From assembly GCF_014621695.1 (NCBI RefSeq), contig NZ_CP061282.1, forward strand, positions 62,001 to 126,000: 64,000 nucleotides of DNA, in the 5' to 3' direction. This stretch comes from Streptomyces xanthii (GTDB lineage Bacteria > Actinomycetota > Actinomycetes > Streptomycetales > Streptomycetaceae). Under the pieces are notes generated by a model, which saw nothing but the letters and a program-made list of their open reading frames with translations, was not told the origin of the DNA and did not search any database. This document shows, piece after piece, positions 28,030-53,500 of the stretch (within the stretch, counting starts at the first letter, position 1; each line of letters starts with the position of its first letter). The translations under genes and the position numbers were made by a program.

Positions 28030-28392
28030 ATGTCCCTACGCATCGGGCCCGTGGACGGGGCCGAGGACCTCGAGTCGCTGCGCGCGCGTCTCGACGCGGT
28101 CGACGCGGATCTGCTCGACGCGGTGCGCGAGCGCCTGGAGATCTGCCTGCGCATCGGCGAGCACAAGCGGGTCAACGGCGTGGCGATGATGCAGCCGCAC
28201 CGCATCGCCGCCGTGCAGGGCCGCGCGGCCCGGTACGCCGAGGAGCACGGCATCGAGCCGACGTTCCTGCGCGGCCTGTACGACACGATCATCGCCGAGA
28301 CGTGCCGCCTGGAGGACGAGTGGATCGCCTCCGGCGGCACGGGCACGGGCACCGGCACCGGCGCCGGCGCGGGGCAGCGGAGGGCCTCGTGA
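28030..28392 (+). CDS. papB: 4-Amino-4-deoxychorismate mutase
   Basis: A 120-aa AroQ-type all-helical mutase: LESLRARLDAVDADLLDAVRERLEI (helix 1 with the Arg and acidic residues), RIGEHKRVNGVAMMQPHR and AEEHGIEPTFLRGLYDTIIAETCRLED. Rearranges aminodeoxychorismate to aminodeoxyprephenate. The C-terminus has an unusual Gly-Thr/Gly-Ala run (~102-115) coded by hexanucleotide repeats, outside the AroQ fold. Stop overlaps the papM start (GTGA). Confidence 0.92.
   Translation: MSLRIGPVDGAEDLESLRARLDAVDADLLDAVRERLEICLRIGEHKRVNGVAMMQPHRIAAVQGRAARYAEEHGIEPTFLRGLYDTIIAETCRLEDEWIASGGTGTGTGTGAGAGQRRAS
28334..28373. repeat. GGCACG-type hexanucleotide microsatellite
   Basis: Imperfect tandem six-base units (GGCACG/GGCACC/GGCGCC) at the 3' end of papB encode Gly-Thr-Gly-Thr-Gly-Ala. 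A similar Gly-Thr linker is encoded in the large PKS at ~34018-34140. Prone to slippage in 6-bp steps without frame loss. Confidence 0.6.
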
Positions 28393-29288
28393 GTGCCGAG
28401 GTCCGTACGGACGCCATCGCACCCGGCGTGCTGGCCGCGGCCTTGGACGAGGCCACCGCACGGATCGCCGCGGCCGGGGTCGACGAGGCGGCCGCCCGCA
28501 CGGACGCGCGTCTGCTGGCGGCCCACGCGCTGCGGGTGGAGCCCTCCGGGCTCGACGTGCTGAGCGCGGGGCCGGTCCCGGCGGAGTTCTGGGCGTACGT
28601 GGAGCGCCGCGTCGCGCGGGAGCCCGCCGAACGCATCATGGGGCACGCCTGGTTCATGGGGCAGCGCTTCGCGCTGGCCCCCGGGGTGTTCGTGCCCAAG
28701 CCGGAGACGGCTGAGATCGTTGAGGACGCAATAAACCGACTGCGCGGTCTGATTCGGCGGGGAAATCCGTCTCCGGTGGTGGTCGACCTGTGTGCCGGTC
28801 CCGGCACCATGGCGGTGTCGATCGCCCGGCGCGTCCCCGAGGCGAAGGTCTACGGCGTAGAACTCTCGGAGGCGGCGGCGCGTGTTGCCGTTCGCAACGC
28901 GCGAGGGACCGGGGCGAGGATCGTCCAGGGCGACGCGCGCGACGCGTTCCCCGAGCTCGACGGAACCGTCGACCTCGTCGTCAGCAATCCGCCCTACATT
29001 CCCATCGGGCTGCGCACCAGCGCCCCCGAGGTGCTCAACTATGATCCCCCGCTTGCTCTTTGGGCTGGTGAGGGTGGTCTCCAGATGATCCGTGCGATGG
29101 AGAAGGTGGCGGGCCGGCTGCTGCGGCGCGGGGGAGTCCTGCTGCTCGAGCACGGCCGCTACCAGCTGGCTTCGGTGCCCCTGCTGTTCGCCGAGACGGG
29201 ACGCTGGAGGGATGCGGAATCCGTTGCCACCAGCAACGACGGATGCCTGACGGCGGTCCGCGGGGCGGCGCTCGGCGAGGTCGGCTGA
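28389..29288 (+). CDS. papM: 4-Amino-L-phenylalanine N-methyltransferase
   Basis: A 299-aa SAM methyltransferase with HemK/PrmC-like architecture. N-terminal helical part with AREPAERIMGHAWFMG and FVPKPETAEIVEDA; then motif I VVDLCAGPGTMAVSIARRVP, and the NPPY catalytic motif in VSNPPYIPIGLRTSAPEV, which serves planar amino groups. It corresponds to PapM of pristinamycin, which dimethylates the p-amino group of 4-amino-L-Phe. PrmC-type release-factor methylases are similar in fold, but the papB overlap and the sequence around the PKPET and LRTSAP blocks fit PapM. Its presence predicts 4-dimethylamino-Phe in the group B product. Confidence 0.92.
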   Translation: MSAEVRTDAIAPGVLAAALDEATARIAAAGVDEAAARTDARLLAAHALRVEPSGLDVLSAGPVPAEFWAYVERRVAREPAERIMGHAWFMGQRFALAPGVFVPKPETAEIVEDAINRLRGLIRRGNPSPVVVDLCAGPGTMAVSIARRVPEAKVYGVELSEAAARVAVRNARGTGARIVQGDARDAFPELDGTVDLVVSNPPYIPIGLRTSAPEVLNYDPPLALWAGEGGLQMIRAMEKVAGRLLRRGGVLLLEHGRYQLASVPLLFAETGRWRDAESVATSNDGCLTAVRGAALGEVG

Positions 29289-29343
29289 CCGACGTCTCTC
29301 CAGGGGCTCGGGGCTCATGCGGGAGAGATTACCCGTTCCAGAT

Positions 29344-29369
29344 TGACAAACCGACCATGCTGTTTTTTT
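29344..29369. promoter_or_regulatory. ARE-like operator upstream of the SARP gene
   Basis: On the minus strand AAAAAC, AGCATGGT, CGGT, TTGTC (plus-strand core 29350-29367). Spacing and right half match the other AREs; the inner AC is CA. About 100 bp upstream of the SARP ATG, in leader/promoter position. A butyrolactone receptor acting directly on a SARP promoter is the usual link from signal to antibiotic genes. Confidence 0.55.
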
Positions 29370-29465
29370 ATTGCATGGGCCCCGATACCGCAGCATGCCC
29401 GCTCCGGAGTCGAGGTGGGTGGGCCTGCACGCGCTGACCTGCATGCACTGAACTGGGGAGAAAAG

Positions 29466-30290
29466 ATGGACATCGAAGTACTGGGCCCGCTGTCGGTGCG
29501 GGAGCACGGCATCTCGATCGCGCCGACCGCCCCCAAGCCGCGTCAGGTCCTCGCGCTGCTCGCACTCAACGCCGACCACGTCGTCCCCGTGCCGACCCTG
29601 ATCGAGGAGCTGTGGGACGAGCAGCCCCCGCGCAGCGCCCGCACCACCCTGCAGACCTACATACTGCAACTGCGGGAACTCATCGGTGAGGCACTGCTCC
29701 AGGGCGGCGACCACGCCACCAAGGCCAAGGACATCCTGGTCACCCTGCCCGGGGGATACCGCCTGGAGACCCGCGGCGGCACCCTCGACTTCCAGGAACT
29801 GGAGCGGCGCGCGGGCGCCGGGTACCGGGCCATGGACGCCGAGGACTACGCGGGAGCCGCCCGCCGGCTGCGCGACGCCCTGTCGCTGTGGACCGGGGCC
29901 GCGCTCGCCGACGTCCAGGCCGGCAGCCAGATCACCCTCGAGGTCAGGCGCCTGGAGGAGACCCGGCTGTGCGCCCTCGACCAGCGGATCGAGGCGGACC
30001 TGCGGCTCGGCCACCACCGCGAGCTGCTCTCCGAACTGACGGTGCTGGTCAACCGGTACCCGATGCACGAGAGCCTGCACGGCCAGTTCATGCTCGCCCT
30101 GCACCGCTCCGGCCGGCGCGGCGAGGCCCTCAACGTCTACCAGCGGCTGCGCACCACCCTCGTACGGGAGCTCGGCCTGGAGCCGTCGACCGCGCTCGGC
30201 CGCCTCCAGCGGTCCATCCTCATGGCCCACCCCGAGCCGGCCGCCGCACCGGTGCCGGACTCCGTCGGCGCGCGGCTCGTCACCCGCTGA
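29466..30290 (+). CDS. SARP-family pathway activator
   Basis: A 274-aa Streptomyces antibiotic regulatory protein. N-terminal OmpR-like winged helix (MDIEVLGPLSVREHG, KPRQVLALLALNADHVVPVPTLIEELWDEQPPRSARTTLQTYILQLR), then the bacterial transcriptional activation domain (LDFQELERRAGAG, ALSLWTGAALADV, YPMHESLHGQFMLALHRSGRRGEALNVYQRLR). Length is typical of small SARPs such as PapR and VmsR. ATG with GGGGAG upstream; an earlier in-frame start at 29343 would cover the ARE and is rejected. Expected to activate the precursor and PKS operons by binding direct repeats at their -35 regions. Confidence 0.92.
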   Translation: MDIEVLGPLSVREHGISIAPTAPKPRQVLALLALNADHVVPVPTLIEELWDEQPPRSARTTLQTYILQLRELIGEALLQGGDHATKAKDILVTLPGGYRLETRGGTLDFQELERRAGAGYRAMDAEDYAGAARRLRDALSLWTGAALADVQAGSQITLEVRRLEETRLCALDQRIEADLRLGHHRELLSELTVLVNRYPMHESLHGQFMLALHRSGRRGEALNVYQRLRTTLVRELGLEPSTALGRLQRSILMAHPEPAAAPVPDSVGARLVTR

Positions 30291-30304
30291 GACCACCCGC
30301 CCGA

Positions 30305-30336
30305 GCGGCCCCTCCCTCCTACGAGGGAGGGGCCGC
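30305..30336. terminator. Terminator hairpin after the SARP gene
   Basis: 14-bp perfect stem GCGGCCCCTCCCTC / GAGGGAGGGGCCGC with 4-nt loop, 15 nt past the SARP stop. Separates SARP transcription from the PKS operon. Confidence 0.85.
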
Positions 30337-30414
30337 CGCCGTTCCACGGAAATTCCCCCGGAACTCCCTCTCAAGAGGGATCGACCGCCTTTCCCCAATT
30401 GGTCGTTGGGGGCG

Positions 30415-32463
30415 ATGCCCGCGATCACCGTGGCACGGCACGATGCGGTGGTGACGAATCGGAAGAAGGAAACCGGGCCTTCGGGGATACCCGCCGACCG
30501 GCGGGCTGACTTCCTCGAACTCATGCTGCTCTCCCGCGAATGCGACCGCCGGTCGGGAATCGTGCTGCGGCAGGGAGAAGCCTGGTTCCACATTTCCTCC
30601 GCCGGGCACGAAGCGCTCGCCGCCCTCTGTGAGCTGCTGGAACCCGAGGACCTGATCGTCCCTCACTACCGTGACCGCACCCTGCTGCTGGCCCGCGGAA
30701 TGGACCCCGAGGCCCAGGCTCGCGACCTCATGGCCAAGGCCGCCTCGCATTCCGGCGGACGCAATATGAGCGCCCATTTCGGCCACCGCGCAGGGAATGT
30801 CTTCTCGGTCGCGAGCCCGACCGGAAGCCAGTGCCTGCCGGCCGTCGGAGCCGCCTGGGCCGCGCAATTGCGGCACCGCGACCAGATCGTCGTCTGCTCC
30901 ATCGGCGACGCCTCCACCCGGCAGGGTGAATTCTTCGAGGCGGTCGCCTTCGCCGTCGAACGCGGGCTGCCCGTCCTCTTCCTCGTCTCCGACAACGGCT
31001 ACGGCATCTCCACGCCGACCGCCGACATGTCGCCCCGGGCCCTGGGACTGCTCCCCTCCGACCGCACCACCGTCGTCGACGGCGCCGACCCCGACGCCGT
31101 GCACGCCGCCGGCCGGGCCGCCCTCGACGCGATCCGCGGCGGCCAGGGCCCCCACGTCCTGTGGTGCGAACTGGACCGGCTCGACCCCCACACCTCCTCC
31201 GATGACCACCGCGTCTACCGCAGCCCGGAGGACCTGGCCGCGCTGCGCGATCCGGTGGACATCTTCGGCGCCCGCCTCGTCGAGGAAGGCGTCGTCGACG
31301 AGGCGTGGATCGAGCGGACCGCGGCCCGGCACGCCGTCGACGTCGAAGCGGTCTACGCGCGCGTCGCCGCCGAGCCGGCCGCCGACCCCAAGACCGTGAT
31401 GGACCACCTCTTCGCCCCCGAGCCGGCCGTCACGGGCAGCACGGAGGCGTGTGCCACGCAAGCCGATGCCGCGCCGCTCGCCGAACCGTGTGGCGGGACC
31501 ATGGTGTCCGCCGTCAACCGGGCCCTGGCCACGGGACTCGCCCGCCACCCCGAACTCGTCCTGTTCGGCGAGGACATCGACGACCCCAAGGGCGGCGTCT
31601 TCGGCTTCACCAAGGGGCTCGGCGAGGCCGCGGGCGAACGCATGACCAACGCGCCCCTCGCCGAGGCCACCATCGTCGGCGCCGCCGTGGGACTCGCCGC
31701 CGCCGGAATGCGCCCGGTCGTGGAGCTCCAGTTCGTCGACTTCGCGGGACCCGCCTGGAACCAGATCGCGGCGCAGCTCACCACCCTGCGCTGGCGCAGC
31801 CTCTCCGCGTGGCAGTGCCCCGTCGTCCTCTACGCGCCCTGGGGCGGATACCTGCCCGGCGGCGGGATCTGGCACAGCCAGAGCAACGAGAGCCTGTTCA
31901 CCCACCTGCCCGGCCTCCGGGTCGTCGTCCCCTCCACCCCGGAGGACACCGAGGCCGCGTTCCTCGAGTCGTTCACCGCGCCCGACCCGACGCTCGTCCT
32001 GCTGCCCAAGCACCTCATGCGCCGCCGCCGCGAACCGGCCGCCCGGCCCGCACCGGCCCTCGGCGCCCGCACCCTGCGCGGCGGCACCGACGTCACCGTC
32101 GTCACCTGGGGCAACGGCACCGAACTCGCCCTGGACGCCGCCGACGCCCTCGCGGCCGACGGCGTCACCGCCGACGTGATCGACCTGCGCTGGCTCGTAC
32201 CCCTGGACCGCGAGACCGTCGCCGCCTCCGTACGCCGCACCGGCCGCCTCGTCGTGGTGCAGGAGGACAACCGCACCAGCAGCTTCGGCGCGGGACTCAT
32301 CACCGAACTCCTCTCGCGGGACGACGAGTTCTACTCGCTGCTCGCCCCGCCGCGCCTGGTGACCCGGGAGGACGTGCACGTCCCCTTCCACCCCGACCTC
32401 GAGCGTGCCGTGCTGCCCGCCGCCGACGACGTGGTCGCGGCCGTCCGTTCCGTACTGGCCTGA
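30415..32463 (+). CDS. Fused alpha-beta E1 component of a 2-oxoacid dehydrogenase
   Basis: A ~682-aa thiamine-diphosphate E1 with alpha and beta chains in one polypeptide. The alpha half has EAWFHISSAGHEALAA, GGRNMSAHFG and the ThDP motif IGDAST ... DNGYGIS at ~163-196. The beta half starts near 360 (MVSAVNRALATGLARHPELVLFGEDIDDPKGGVFGFTKGL) and includes APLAEATIVGAAVGLAAAGMRPVVE and WGNGTELALDAA. It decarboxylates a branched 2-oxoacid, most likely 2-oxoisovalerate, and acylates a lipoyl domain. The gene is 21 nt upstream of a PKS whose N-terminus is an E2, so the pair forms a dedicated starter supply. ATG 30415 preferred (GGGGG upstream); GTG 30451 possible. E3 is not encoded here. Confidence 0.88.
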   Translation: MPAITVARHDAVVTNRKKETGPSGIPADRRADFLELMLLSRECDRRSGIVLRQGEAWFHISSAGHEALAALCELLEPEDLIVPHYRDRTLLLARGMDPEAQARDLMAKAASHSGGRNMSAHFGHRAGNVFSVASPTGSQCLPAVGAAWAAQLRHRDQIVVCSIGDASTRQGEFFEAVAFAVERGLPVLFLVSDNGYGISTPTADMSPRALGLLPSDRTTVVDGADPDAVHAAGRAALDAIRGGQGPHVLWCELDRLDPHTSSDDHRVYRSPEDLAALRDPVDIFGARLVEEGVVDEAWIERTAARHAVDVEAVYARVAAEPAADPKTVMDHLFAPEPAVTGSTEACATQADAAPLAEPCGGTMVSAVNRALATGLARHPELVLFGEDIDDPKGGVFGFTKGLGEAAGERMTNAPLAEATIVGAAVGLAAAGMRPVVELQFVDFAGPAWNQIAAQLTTLRWRSLSAWQCPVVLYAPWGGYLPGGGIWHSQSNESLFTHLPGLRVVVPSTPEDTEAAFLESFTAPDPTLVLLPKHLMRRRREPAARPAPALGARTLRGGTDVTVVTWGNGTELALDAADALAADGVTADVIDLRWLVPLDRETVAASVRRTGRLVVVQEDNRTSSFGAGLITELLSRDDEFYSLLAPPRLVTREDVHVPFHPDLERAVLPAADDVVAAVRSVLA

Positions 32464-32484
32464 CCGCAGGGAGAAGAAGCGCAG

Positions 32485-47582
<15,098 letters not shown>

Positions 47583-47586
<4 letters not shown>

Positions 47587-50500
47587 CCCACGACGCCCAC
47601 GGAATCGACCCCAACGCCATCGCCGTCGTCGGCATGGCCTGCCGGTTCGGGCCCGCGACCTCCGTCGGCCGGCTCTGGCAGCTGCTCGACGAGGGACGCT
47701 CCGGCATCCGGCGCCACACCGACGCCGAGCTGATCGCCCTGGGGCACGACCCCGCCACCGTGGCCCGCGAGGAGTTCGTGCCCGCCGGCGTCGTCCTCGC
47801 GGACGCGGACGCCTTCGACGCCGAGTTCTTCGGCTACAGCGCCCAGCACGCCGAATGGCTGGACCCGCAGCAGCGTCTGCTCCTGGAGGTCGCCTGGCAC
47901 GGCCTGGAGGACGCGGGCTTCGCCCCCGACCGCACCGGACTGCGCACGGCCGCCTACGTCTCCGTCGGCCAGCCGACCCTCCCGCCCGTGGGCATCACCG
48001 AGCTCGACGCCGCCGGCATGATCCGCTTCTCCTCGTCCGACAAGGACTTCGCCGCGACCCGCGTCTCCTACAAGCTCGGACTCACGGGCCCCAGCCTCAC
48101 CGTCCAGACCGCCTGCTCCAGCGGGCTCGTCGGCCTGCACCTGGCCGCCGAGAGCCTGCTCGGCCACGAGTGCGACCTCGCCGTCGTGGCCGCCGCCTCC
48201 CTGCACTTCCCGCAGGCCGGATACCTGGCCGCCCCCGGCATGATCCTCTCCCCGACCGGTGAGTGCCGCCCCTTCGACGACACCGCCGACGGCACCCTCT
48301 TCGGCAACGGCGGCGGGGCGCTCGTGCTGCGCCGCCTCGCCGACGCCGTGCGCGACGGCGACCCCGTACGCGCCGTGCTGCGCGGCAGCGCCGTCAACAA
48401 CGACGGCGGCCGCAAGATGGACTACCACGCGCCCTCCCCCGAGGGACAGGAAGCCGTCATCCGCGAGGCCCTGGCCGTCTCCGGCACCGACCCGCACTCC
48501 GTCGGCTACCTGGAGACCCACGGCACCGGCACCCATCTCGGCGACCCGGTCGAGTTCGCCGCACTGGAGCGGGTCTACGGCGGCGAACGCCCGCACCCCG
48601 CCGCGCTCGGCTCCGTCAAGTCGGTCCTCGGCCACCTCAACACGGCCGCCGGCATCGCGGGCGTCGTCAAGGCCGTCCTGGCCCTGGAACACGGCACCGT
48701 GCCCGTCCAGGCCCCGTTCTCCACGCCCAACCGCGCGCTGCGCGGCGCCGGGGGACTGCGCGTCGCCGACGCGGACCTCGTCTCCGGCGGCTGGCCCGTG
48801 CCCGACGGGCCGCGCCGCGCCGCCGTCAGCTCCTTCGGCATCGGCGGCACCAACGCCCACGTCGTCCTCGAACAGGCCCCGCCTGTCCAGCGACTTGAGA
48901 CGCAGGGCACCGAAGGGGACGGCGACGCGCGGTGGTGCGTCCTGTCCGCCCACACGGACACCGCGCTGCGCGCCCTCGCCGGTGACCTCGCGGACGCCGT
49001 CACGGAGCACCCCCTCACCGACGTGGCCCACACCCTGCGCACGGGCCGCAGCACCCGCCGCGTGCGCGCCGTCCTCCACGCCGCGTCCGTGACCGAACTC
49101 GCCGACGGACTGCGCAAGCTGGCCGCCGGCGCGGAACCGGTCGCCGCCACCGCGCCCGAGCCCTACCGGGCCTGGGCCGCGGGCACCGGCGAGCTGCCGG
49201 ACACGGACGCGCCGGCGGGCCGCAGGGTCCGGCTGCCCGGCTACCCGTTCGCCCGCACGCTCTGGCCCCGCCCCGGCGCCGCCCCCTCCCGCATCGTGCG
49301 CCCCGAGGACCCGGTCGCCGCGGACCACGTCGTCGCGGGCCGCCCGGTGCTGCCCGCCGCCGCCCAGCTCGACCTCGCCCTCACCGCGGCCCGCCGCGCC
49401 GACCCCGCCACGACCGGCCTCGCCGACATCGCCTTCCACCGGCCGGTCGAGGTCACCGCCCCCCTGACCCTGACCGCCGCCGTCACCGGCGACAGCGTGC
49501 GCGTCCTGTCCGACACCGAGCACGCCGAGGCCCGCCCCACGACCGGCACCCCACACGCCCCCGCCCCGCTCGACCTCACCGCCCTGCGCGCCGCCTTCCC
49601 CGACACGGCCGAACCGGCCGGCCTGTACCGCTACTTCGGCGAACACGGCGTCACCTACGGCCCGGCCTTCCAGGTGCTGCGCGAACTGCGCCACGGCAGC
49701 GAGGGCGCCCTCGCCCGCATCGCCGCCGACGGCCCCTCCGGCGGCGACACCCTGTGCCCGTACGTCCTGGACGGCGCCCTGCAGACCGTCATCGGATGCG
49801 TCCTGCGCGAGGACCTCGACGGCGAGACGTTCATCCCCTTCGCCGTCGACGCCCTCACCGTGCACGCCCCGCTGCCGCGCGAGGCATGGGTACGGGTGCG
49901 GCCCGTGCGGCTGGCCGGCGGCGGGCGCCGGGTGCGCAAGTACGACGTGACGGTCGCCGGCCCGGACGGAAGCGTCGTCCTCACCCTGGACGGCCTGGCC
50001 CTGCGCCCCGTCCCGCGCACGGACGGCTCCTCCGCACAACCCCGTGAACTGCCCGACGGCGTCCACCTGTTCGCGCCCGCGAGCACCCCGTTCGACGCGT
50101 TCCCGCAGGACCGCCCCGACGCCCCGCTCGTCGTCATCGGCGACGCACCCCTCGAAGGGGCCGACGTGCGGCTGCCCGACCCCGAGGACGCCGAGCAGGC
50201 CGCCGCCACCGGCGCCGAGCTCGTCGCCCGGCTGGGCGAGGGCACCACCGCGCCCGTCGTGGTCTGGCCGCTCCAGCGGGCCGCCACCGGCTCCCCGGCC
50301 GACGCCCTGCGCCTGCTCGCCCTCCTCAAGGCACTGCTGCGCCCGCTGTCCCGGCGCGGCGCCAAGGTCCTCGTCCCCCACCCCGCCGACGCCCTCGACG
50401 ACGCGGCGGCCGTCACCGGCCACGGCGTCGCCGCCCTGGGCCGCTCGCTCGCCGGGGAGAACCCGCGCTTCGAGGTGACCGCGCTCGCGCTCGACGCCGA

Positions 50501-53500
50501 GGCCGGACCCGACGCGCTCGCCTCCGCCGTCCGCGCCGCCGTCACCCGGGCCCCGGCGGCCCGCCGGCTCGCCGTGGCCCGCGACGGCGCCCTCACCACC
50601 TCCGTCCTGCGCCCCACCGCGCTCCCGGCCGGCGGCGGCGCTCCGTTCCGCGACGGCGGCCGGTACTGGATCAACGGCATGGGCGGCCTCGCCACTCTCC
50701 TCGCCCGCCACCTGCTCGACACCCGCGCCGCACACCTCGTCCTCACCGGCCGGTCCGCCGCCGACGGGGAACGCGGCGCGGAGATCGCCCGGCTCGCCGA
50801 ACACGTCGCACGCACCGGCGGATCGGTCACGTACCACCGGCTCGACAGCACCGACGCCGCGGCGGTCGGCGCCTGCGCGGAACGGATCAGGGCCGAGGAT
50901 CCCGTCCACGGCGTGCTGCACTGCGCGGGCGTCCTGCGCGACGCGTACGTGCTGCGCAAGGAGACCACCGACGCCGCCGACGTGATCGCGGCCAAACTGA
51001 CCGCCGCGACCGCGCTCGACGCGGCCACCGCCGACTGGCCGCTGGACTTCTTCGTCGTCTACTCGTCCGTCTCCGGAGCGCTCGGCAGCCCCGGGCAGGC
51101 CGACTACGCCTTCGCCAACGCGGCCGCCGACGCGTTCGTCGCCCGCCGCGCCCGCCTCGCCAAGTCCGCCTCCCGCAGCGGCCGTTCCCTCTCCGTCAGC
51201 TGGCCGTACTGGGCCGAGGGCGGCATGCGGACCGGCCCGGACGCGGAGCAGGAACTGGAAGCGCTCGGTATGCGCCCGATGCCCACCGCCACCGGCACCG
51301 CCGTCCTCGAAGCCCTCCTCGGCGCACCCGAGCGGGCCGGCGAGGAGAGCACGCCGGTCGTGCTGTACGGGGACCTGGACCGGATGCGGGAGGCGTTCGC
51401 GCTGCTCGACCCGGAACCCGTAGCCGCACCCGATACCCCCGAGGCGACGGTGACACAGGTGACGCCGCTGGAGCCCGGCCCGGCCGCGGCCCCCGCCACC
51501 GGTACCGCGGCGGCCCCGGTCGCCGGACTGCTGGAGGAGCGCCTGCGCACCGTCGTCGCCGAGGCGACCCGCACGCCCGTCGAACAGGTCACCCCCGACC
51601 GGCCCTTCGACGACCTGGGCATCGACTCGCTCCTCGCCATCCGCGTGGTGGAACTCCTGGCCGCCGACTTCGGCCGGCTCTCCAAGACGCTCCTGTTCGA
51701 GTGCCGCACGGTCGCCGAGCTCGCCGAGCACCTCGTCGAGGAGTTCCCCGAACGCTGCGCCGAACTCACCGGCGCCGCACAGCCGGAACCCGCCCCGGCC
51801 GCCGCCGAACCGCCCGCCTCCTCCACCGCGCCGCTCGACGAGAGCGCCCGCCTCCACGCCGCGCCCCGGCCCGCGCCGGACGTCGCGCCCGAGGCCGTCG
51901 ACCCCCGCGCCGTCGCGATCATCGGCGTCGCCGGGCGGTTCCCGGAGGCCGACGGGCTCGACGCGTTCTGGGACAACCTCGTCGCCGGGCGCGACAGCAT
52001 CACCGAGGTGCCCCGCGAACGCTGGGACGCCGAGGCCCTCTACGACCCCGACAAGACCCGCACCGACCGCACGTACACCAAGTGGGGCGGCTTCGTGAAC
52101 GGCGTCGAGAACTTCGACGCGCCGTTGTTCAGCATCTCCCCGCGCGAGGCCGGCACCGTCGACCCGCAGTCCCGGCTCTTCCTCGAGTCCTGCTGGGCCG
52201 CCCTCGACGACGCCGGGTACACCCCCGACACCCTCGTCACCGGCGGCGACCCTGTGCACCGCAAGGACGTCGGCGTCTTCGTCGGCGCCATGTACGGCGA
52301 GTACCAGCTCCACGAGGCGGAGGAACGGCTGCGCGGCAACCACGTGCTCGCCAACAGCGCCTACTGGTCCATCGCCAACCGCGTCTCCTACTTCTTCGAC
52401 TTCCAGGGTCCGAGCACCGCCGTCGACACCGCCTGCTCCTCCGCCCTCACCGCGATCCACCTCGCGGTCGAGTCGCTGCGCGCCGGCAGTTCGAAGGTCG
52501 CCATCGCGGGCGGCGTCAACGTCCTGATCCACCCCAACAAGTACTTCATGCTGGGCCAGGGCCGGTTCGCCGCGAGCGACGGCCGCTGCCGCAGCTTCGG
52601 CGCGGGCGGCGACGGCTACGTACCGGGCGAGGGCGTCGGCGCGTTCGTCCTCAAGCCGCTCGCCGACGCCCTGCGCGACGGCGACCACATCCACGGCGTG
52701 ATCCGCGGAACCTCCGCGAACCACGGCGGCCGCACCAACGGCTACACCGTGCCCAACCCGCGCGCCCAGGCCGACCTCGTCACCAAGGCCCTGCGCGACG
52801 CCGGGCTGAGCGCCGGCGACCTCGACTACGTGGAGACCCACGGCACCGGCACCGCGCTCGGTGATCCCATCGAGATCCGGGGCCTCGCCTCCGCGTTCTC
52901 CCGGGACGGCGTCAAGGGACCCGGCGACCTGCCCATCGGCTCGGTGAAGTCCAACGTGGGGCACCTCGAATCGGCGGCGGGCGCCGTCGCCCTCGCCAAG
53001 GTGCTGCTCCAGATGCGCCACCGCACCCTCGTGCCCTCGCTGCACGCCACCCCCGCGAACCCCGAGATCGACTTCGACCGCGTGCCGTTCACCGTCCAGC
53101 AGGACATCGCGCCCTGGACCACCCGCGACGGCACCGACCGGCCGCTGCGCGCCGGCATCAGCTCCTTCGGCGCCGGCGGCGGCAACGCCCACGTCGTCGT
53201 CGAGGGACCGCCGGCGCGGGCCCCGCGCGGCCCCGAGGAGAACGAACCCGTCGTGGTGTTCCTCTCCGCGCGCACCGACACCGCACTCGCCGCCTACGCC
53301 GGCGCGCTGCGCGACGCGCTGACCGCCGCCGCCGAGCGCGGCGAACCGGTGCGGCCCGCCGACGTCGCCCACACCTTCGCCGCCGGACGCGCCGATCTGC
53401 AGCACCGGGCCGCGGTCGCGGCGGGATCGCTTCCGGAGCTGCTCGCGGGCCTCGAAGCCGTCGCGGCGGGCCGCCCCCGGCCCTGGCGCCGCACCGAGGT

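Noticed and set aside
28389..29288. Annotation as PrmC/HemK release-factor glutamine methyltransferase
   Set aside because: The NPPY fold is shared, but the gene is translationally coupled to papB inside a 4-aminophenylalanine pathway and its sequence fits PapM.
29343..29465. Upstream start for the SARP gene giving a longer N-terminus
   Set aside because: The extra residues are not part of the SARP winged-helix fold, would cover the ARE-like site, and the ATG at 29466 has a clear RBS.
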